From positions 13,375,426-13,439,425 of the forward strand of contig NC_135263.1 of NCBI RefSeq assembly GCF_964204865.1: 64,000 nt of DNA, read 5' to 3'. Position 1 is the first letter of the stretch, and every line of letters starts with the position of its first letter. A program made the translations under genes and the position numbers. Origin of the DNA: Styela clava. Its lineage: Eukaryota > Chordata > Ascidiacea > Stolidobranchia > Styelidae. Positions 59,228 through 64,000 of this stretch are shown piece by piece. Under the pieces are notes generated by a model. That model searched no databases, was not told the DNA's origin, and saw only the letters and a program-made list of their open reading frames with translations.

Positions 59228-59475
59228 AATTACTTCACATTACTCCACAATACTCCACATTACTCCACATTGCTCTTACTCCACATTACTCCACATTCAC
59301 ATTGCTCTACATGGACAGGACATGTCCACTTTTTCGGTAAGGTATTAGAGTATTCGCTAGAGAATTGGTAAATTACTCCACATTACTCCACAATACTCCA
59401 CATTGCTCTTACTCCACATTCACATTGCTCTACATGGACAGGACATGTCCATGGTATTAGAGTATTCGCTAGAGG
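59228..59475. repeat. TTACTCCACA minisatellite, duplicated as a block
   Basis: Many ACTCCACATT/ACTCCACAAT units. The block from AATTGGTAAATTAC through GACAGGACATGTCC to GTATTAGAGTATTCGCTAGAG occurs twice (about 59220-59361 and 59361-59473), showing segmental duplication on top of the short repeat. Confidence 0.8.
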
Positions 59476-59489
59476 GGTCAGGGGTGTTT

Positions 59490-59820
59490 CTCTCTCTCTC
59501 GATAAGACCTTGACATGAGAATTGGGAGAGAGAAAATAGCGCTATTGTTTAATTTTCGCGCTTTAATTGATAAGACTTCGAGGAATTGGTAGAGAGAAAA
59601 ATCGCGCTATTGTTTAATTTTCGCCCTTTAATTGATAAGACTTCGTCAAACTGGGGAGAGAGAAAAATCGCGTTATTGTTTTAACGGGGTGGAATCGCTT
59701 GTATAATTGATAAGACTTCGGCGAACTGGGGAAAGAGAAAAATCACGTTATTACTTTATGGGGGTGCAATTAATCGTATTTTCGCTCTCTTGATCGATAA
59801 GACCTCAGCGTGATGAAGTG
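59490..59820. repeat. GATAAGAC tandem repeat, five units of 65-87 bp
   Basis: Units start with GATAAGAC at 59501, 59569, 59634, 59709 and 59796, most containing GAGAGAAAAATCGCG and TTATTGTTT. A short (TC)n tract precedes them. Confidence 0.8.
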
Positions 59821-60170
59821 AGTTACCGTGAATAATTAGATAATAAAACTGCGTGAGAAGATCTGCGCAATCGTTTTGTTTAAATGGAATAATGTCTTAT
59901 TATAAACGAAGAAAGAGTTTGTTGAAACTTGATCAATGCGAGAAAAACATCATGATTGCTTGACTATGATAAACTGTTTACTTTGAAATATTCTGACGCT
60001 TATGAAGAAAATATCAGCTATGTTTGTAAGTGAATCTGCGCCATTGTTTTCTTTTAATGGCTTGTGCCGTAAACAACAAGACTTGCTGTGTAGCGCTGTT
60101 ACACTGTTTGTTTTTATAAAGAATGTAAAAGAGAGAAAAATTATTTACAGAAAAATCTAGTTATTTTTAC
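59821..60170. other. Non-coding spacer
   Basis: AT-rich; no gene or repeat recognised. Confidence 0.3.
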
Positions 60171-60380
60171 AATTAAACAAAATCGGAAATATATCACTCC
60201 GTGAATTTATAGGAAAATTAACTAAACAGTGGTGATACAGTAAAATGAAACGAAACCTTAAACAAAGGAATGTATATGAAATGCGAGTGGGATTGCTGAA
60301 ATTTTGACGATGAATTTTATCCGGTTATTTGTTAACGTATGCTTTTTTACTAAATATCTCATTAAATATGATGAAATAGA
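60171..60380. repeat. Direct repeat copy 1 (about 210 bp)
   Basis: Runs from AAACAAAATCGGAAATATAT through GTGGTGATACAGTAAAATGA to TTTTTTACTAAATATCTC. A close second copy is at 61541-61745, some 1370 bp downstream in the same orientation. Confidence 0.8.
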
Positions 60381-61540
60381 TTCAGCGTGACAAGTAAACC
60401 CCCCATCTGGTGCTTATTTTTTATTGGAATATTGTTGCGATTATGAATGAAAAGTCGGTTAGGTTTTTAAGGTTTGCAGCTTAAATAACAAAACTAACGC
60501 AGTATCCACCATTTCGTGTAGTATCAGACCACATAATTTATTTTATACCACTGGTCGTACTATGCGGGGCGGCTTTGTAGTTTTAACATATTGAGACTGT
60601 TGTGTGAAAGGTTTCTCAAAAATGAAGAAAATGTTTTATGCTTTGGCGTGCGATTAATTTTAATGAGTGAAGTAGAAAAGTTTAAATGTTAATTGAACTG
60701 CGGTAATTCTTGCGATGCTATCTAATTATACACCATAAAAATTCAGCATGCGTTAATTTATTAGCGTGTGCATATTTATTAACAAATCTTCAAATGTGGC
60801 AAATATTGAATGCTCAGTAATGAACTAATAAAATTATTTTGTTAATACTTCTGACATTTGATACATTGGTATAAATTTTATGTAAAGATAAAATGTTGAT
60901 TAAGCAGTTGGAAAGATTATTTTTTTGCTTGGATTTTGTTTAGTCGACCAGAATGAAAGTTGTATTGCCCGTAACCGATTTGCTGAAAATTGACAGAGCT
61001 ATTTCTATTTTAGTATTTTATTATGATAGAATTGATTTGGCGCCGTATTACACTCGGCAGAGATGTAGCTACGTATTATGCATATGGGTGTAACCATGTT
61101 ACGATACTAAAATATCGCTATGGCCATGATAAAAATTGCAAAGATTTTGTTTTCATTCATGAAACATGTATACAAACAAATAGAGGTTACACACATGTAT
61201 ATATGTCCCGAAAGTTGATATATTCCAAACAGATTGTGAGACACATGACTTTATTCAAGTATCTTACTTACACGTAACAATATACATATTGGGTTTTTTA
61301 AATCATTTCTTATTAAAACATAACTCAGATTATTCAACCGTGATTAATTCGATGACGAATATGATTATCATGTGACAATAATGTAGTATCGCGAAATTAT
61401 TTTGCACTTAGATTGATGTGAGTGAGAAGGATTCTGATATTTAGAGTATAGAGTTGTTTCAGTATATGAGCTGTTCAGTTCTTAAATTTCGTTTCATATG
61501 CATGAAAGAGAAGTTACGTAGAGATTTCGCATTGTCGCAA
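60381..61540. other. Spacer between the 210-bp direct repeats
   Basis: No gene recognised. The open frame 61023-61277 has no known domain. Confidence 0.3.
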
Positions 61541-61745
61541 ACGATTAAACAAAATCGGAAATATATCAATCCGTGAATTTATATGAAAATTAACTAAACA
61601 GTGGTGATACTGTAAAATGAAAATAAACTTTAAACAAAGGAATGAAAAATGAACCGCGAGTGGGATTGCTGAAATTTTGACGATAAATTTTATCCGGTTA
61701 TTTGTCAACGTATGCTTTTTTACTAAATATCTCGTTAAATATGAA
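61541..61745. repeat. Direct repeat copy 2 (about 205 bp)
   Basis: Same order as 60171-60380, with scattered substitutions and small indels. Confidence 0.8.
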
Positions 61746-63039
61746 GGATATTTAATTATTGTTAAAAGATTGAAGAAGAATTTGAATTATTTTATTTTAC
61801 TTGAATGTTTTGGTATAATATTAAATTGTTAGATTTTATGTTAATGTGGAAAATAAATAAATACTTCTTGAAAATTCATATTGGAAATACGAAGTGACTT
61901 GTGGTGCAGCTTTCGTATATCTGAAGAGAAAAATTGTTGTCTACTGATTTGTTTTTATAAGTTGATGAAGTTGTTTATGAGGTGTTAAGAAGCGGTATGA
62001 AGGTGGATCGTTTGCTTTGTAGCGTATAGTTGCTACACATTACATGTTGCATTGGAGTTGCGGAGTTGTTCATGGCGGGCCTCTAAACTCAGTATGGGGG
62101 TATTTTATCATTTATATTTAGCATAACGGTTTGTACATAAAAAATTACTCAACTGCGTCCAAAATGTAGAGCCACGAGATTATTTGTGACGTCGCTTATG
62201 GGAGATATGATCGTAATTCCATGTATTCGCGCCTGGACGTTGAAGTGCATTTTTGATAAATTTTGATGAAATTGGTCATGGCAGCGTTTATGAACTCTAT
62301 AAGGGAATTTCAGCGTTTATGTTCAAACATATTGTTGCGGTGCATTGAAGGTTATTCTATTATAATAAAGTTAATTTTGTAATTTCGTGATGTTGTGTGT
62401 AGCGTTGTTTTTAAAAATACATTGTAACGCGTTTACCATCTACCGGTAATTCAATAAAGAAGATCAAATCAGAATAAGGTTGAGATGTTTAATATTTTGG
62501 TATTATGCTCAGATTAGATTACTGATAACATTTTACCCAATTTAGGTGAATGTAAAACAACTAATTTTATACGTTTCATCTCCGCATAATAAAATTGAAT
62601 TTTTCCAACTTGTTGCGGTAACAAATACGGTTGCTTTCAGTAAACATCATTGAAAAGTAAAATAAAATCAGTACATGGTAAACACTTTTAAATCGTAATT
62701 CTAAATATAGCAGATACTGTTATTTATATTGTAGTATAAGGCCTTTATCGTTGTCAGAGAACATTTCTCAACTATAACTATTTTAAAATTAAATTTAATA
62801 TACATGAATGATTGGATGATTAAAAATTTGTAACGGGTTTAATGAACCGTAATGATACACATTTCATTCTCTAAAATGCCGCCCAAGTGCGTAGTTCTAA
62901 ATTTTGAATTTTCAATGTGGATCGATTATTTGTCATGTATCTTTATTTTTGAGTCAATATGACATTGTATTGATATTTAATTCATAATGTCATTGTTGCT
63001 TCATATTGAAATGCATTTTTGATATATGTTTACCAGTTA
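61746..63039. other. Non-coding AT-rich region
   Basis: Nothing recognised on either strand. Confidence 0.3.
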
Positions 63040-63960
63040 ATTACTCGGTTGTTGTAATGTATGATTATTTACGGTTAATATTATTTTTTAATAAATGTAT
63101 ATTCGCACGTTATTTCTGTAAAGTAAAATGACTAAATGATTTCAAATAAACTTTTTGTGATAAAAAAATGTAAAATGCTGAAAGTGCAGTTAATATCTCG
63201 GAGTAATGGAAATATTTCAAATGTTTCTGTTTTAATGTGTGATTATTTACGGTTAATATTATTTTTTATTAAATGTATATTCGCACGTTATTTCTGTAAA
63301 GTAAAATGATTATGAATTACTAAATGATTTCAAATAAACTTTTTGTGATAAAAAAAATGTAAAATGCTGAAAGTGTAGGCAATTTATCAGTTAATATTTC
63401 GGAGTAATGGAAATATTTCAAATGTTTCTGTTGTAGTGTATGATTATGAATATTATTTTTCATAGAATGAATGCTCGCACGTTATATCTGTAAAGTAAAA
63501 TAATTATACATTACTAAAAAGCTTTCATAATAAACTTTTTTTTTGATAACAAAATGTAAAATGCTGAACATGTAGGTAACTTATCAGTTAATATCTCGGA
63601 GTAATAGAAATACTTCGAATGTTTCTGTTGTAATGTATGAATATTTACGGTTGATAATATTTTTATAGAATGAATACCAGCACGTTATTTCTGTAAAGTA
63701 AAATAAGCATACATTGCCAAAAAGCTTTTACAATGAACTTTTTTATGATAATAAAATGTTGAATATGTAGGCAATTTATCAGTCGGACCTCTTGATGTAT
63801 GCGCACCAAGATGGCGCACAACCTGAACCTGATCTCGGAGTAATAGAAATATTTCAAAGTTTCTGTTGTAATGTACGATTATTTGAGCTTAATAATACTT
63901 TTCATAGAATTAATACTCGTACGTTATTTCTGTAAAGTAAAATATTTATGAATAATAATA
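63040..63960. repeat. Higher-length tandem repeat, about 180-240 bp period, five units
   Basis: Units begin near 63062, 63239, 63437, 63636 and 63876 with variants of TGATTATTTACGGTTAATAT. They continue through GCACGTTATTTCTGTAAAGT, a (G)TGATAAAAAAATGTAAAATG block and CTCGGAGTAATGGAAATATT. The fourth unit is longer because 63784-63834 carries a fragment of the fold-back repeat (GCACCAAGATGGCGCACAAC). The array may run beyond the window. Confidence 0.82.
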
Positions 63961-64000
63961 TTGAATATTAATAAATGTTTTTTAGGAATACATCTGCGCC

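Noticed and set aside
59228..59475. Possible CRISPR array
   Set aside because: Repeats are contiguous short variants without uniform spacers, in eukaryotic DNA; it is a minisatellite.

Overview
The window is AT-rich animal nuclear DNA: every recognisable protein gene except one is split by short GT..AG introns, and there are tRNA-derived SINEs, several kinds of cut-and-paste transposon and a worn Ty3/Gypsy retroelement. Small introns, tandem paralogues, a 305-residue WDR61 protein that reads very close to the vertebrate one, and acceptor-like AG sites only 12-31 nt upstream of all start codons make an invertebrate deuterostome, perhaps an ascidian tunicate, my best guess. That is an inference, not proof.

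Layout. (1) 1-30149 is a tandem array of three GMC (FAD-dependent) oxidoreductase genes on the + strand. Copy A (exons at 99-6382, 5' end outside the window) has a 5-bp deletion and a 2-bp splice-junction insertion and is probably a pseudogene. Copy B (10367-17316) and copy C (20890-30149) each assemble into 13 exons, 1824 nt, 607 aa, with intact FAD and catalytic motifs. The spacers A-B and B-C carry the same Ty3/Gypsy relic, so the duplicated unit is gene plus spacer. Comparing copies exposes dated insertions: three hAT-type elements with 7-8 bp target duplications in copy C introns, MITEs with 9-bp duplications around copy A, and a shared repeat inserted independently in B and C. (2) 30990-32822, minus strand: a five-exon classical SDR oxidoreductase (286 aa), convergent with copy C. 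(3) 32823-40365: gene-poor, holding four SINE copies and a 1453-bp mariner-like element with TA duplications. (4) 40366-41283: intronless WDR61 (SKI8/PAF1-complex WD40 protein). (5) 41284-46698: spacer with one more SINE. (6) 46699-58854: a 20-exon gene for a secreted 1085-aa cysteine-rich protein. All of its introns are phase 1 and each exon is a module: 14 copies of an eight-cysteine repeat I cannot name, two TIL domains, one sushi/CCP and two WAP. Exons 4-12 are a three-exon cassette repeated three times. Its longest intron holds a 1868-bp piggyBac-like element flanked by TTAA. (7) 58855-64000: no gene seen; minisatellites and longer tandem repeats.

The most novel item is the modular cysteine-rich gene: protease-inhibitor-type modules (TIL, WAP) joined to an unnamed eight-cysteine repeat. 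The best natural experiment is the GMC array, where empty and filled transposon sites can be read side by side. Exon coordinates were derived by reading splice sites and frames by eye; phases close exactly in copies B and C, the SDR and the cysteine-rich gene.
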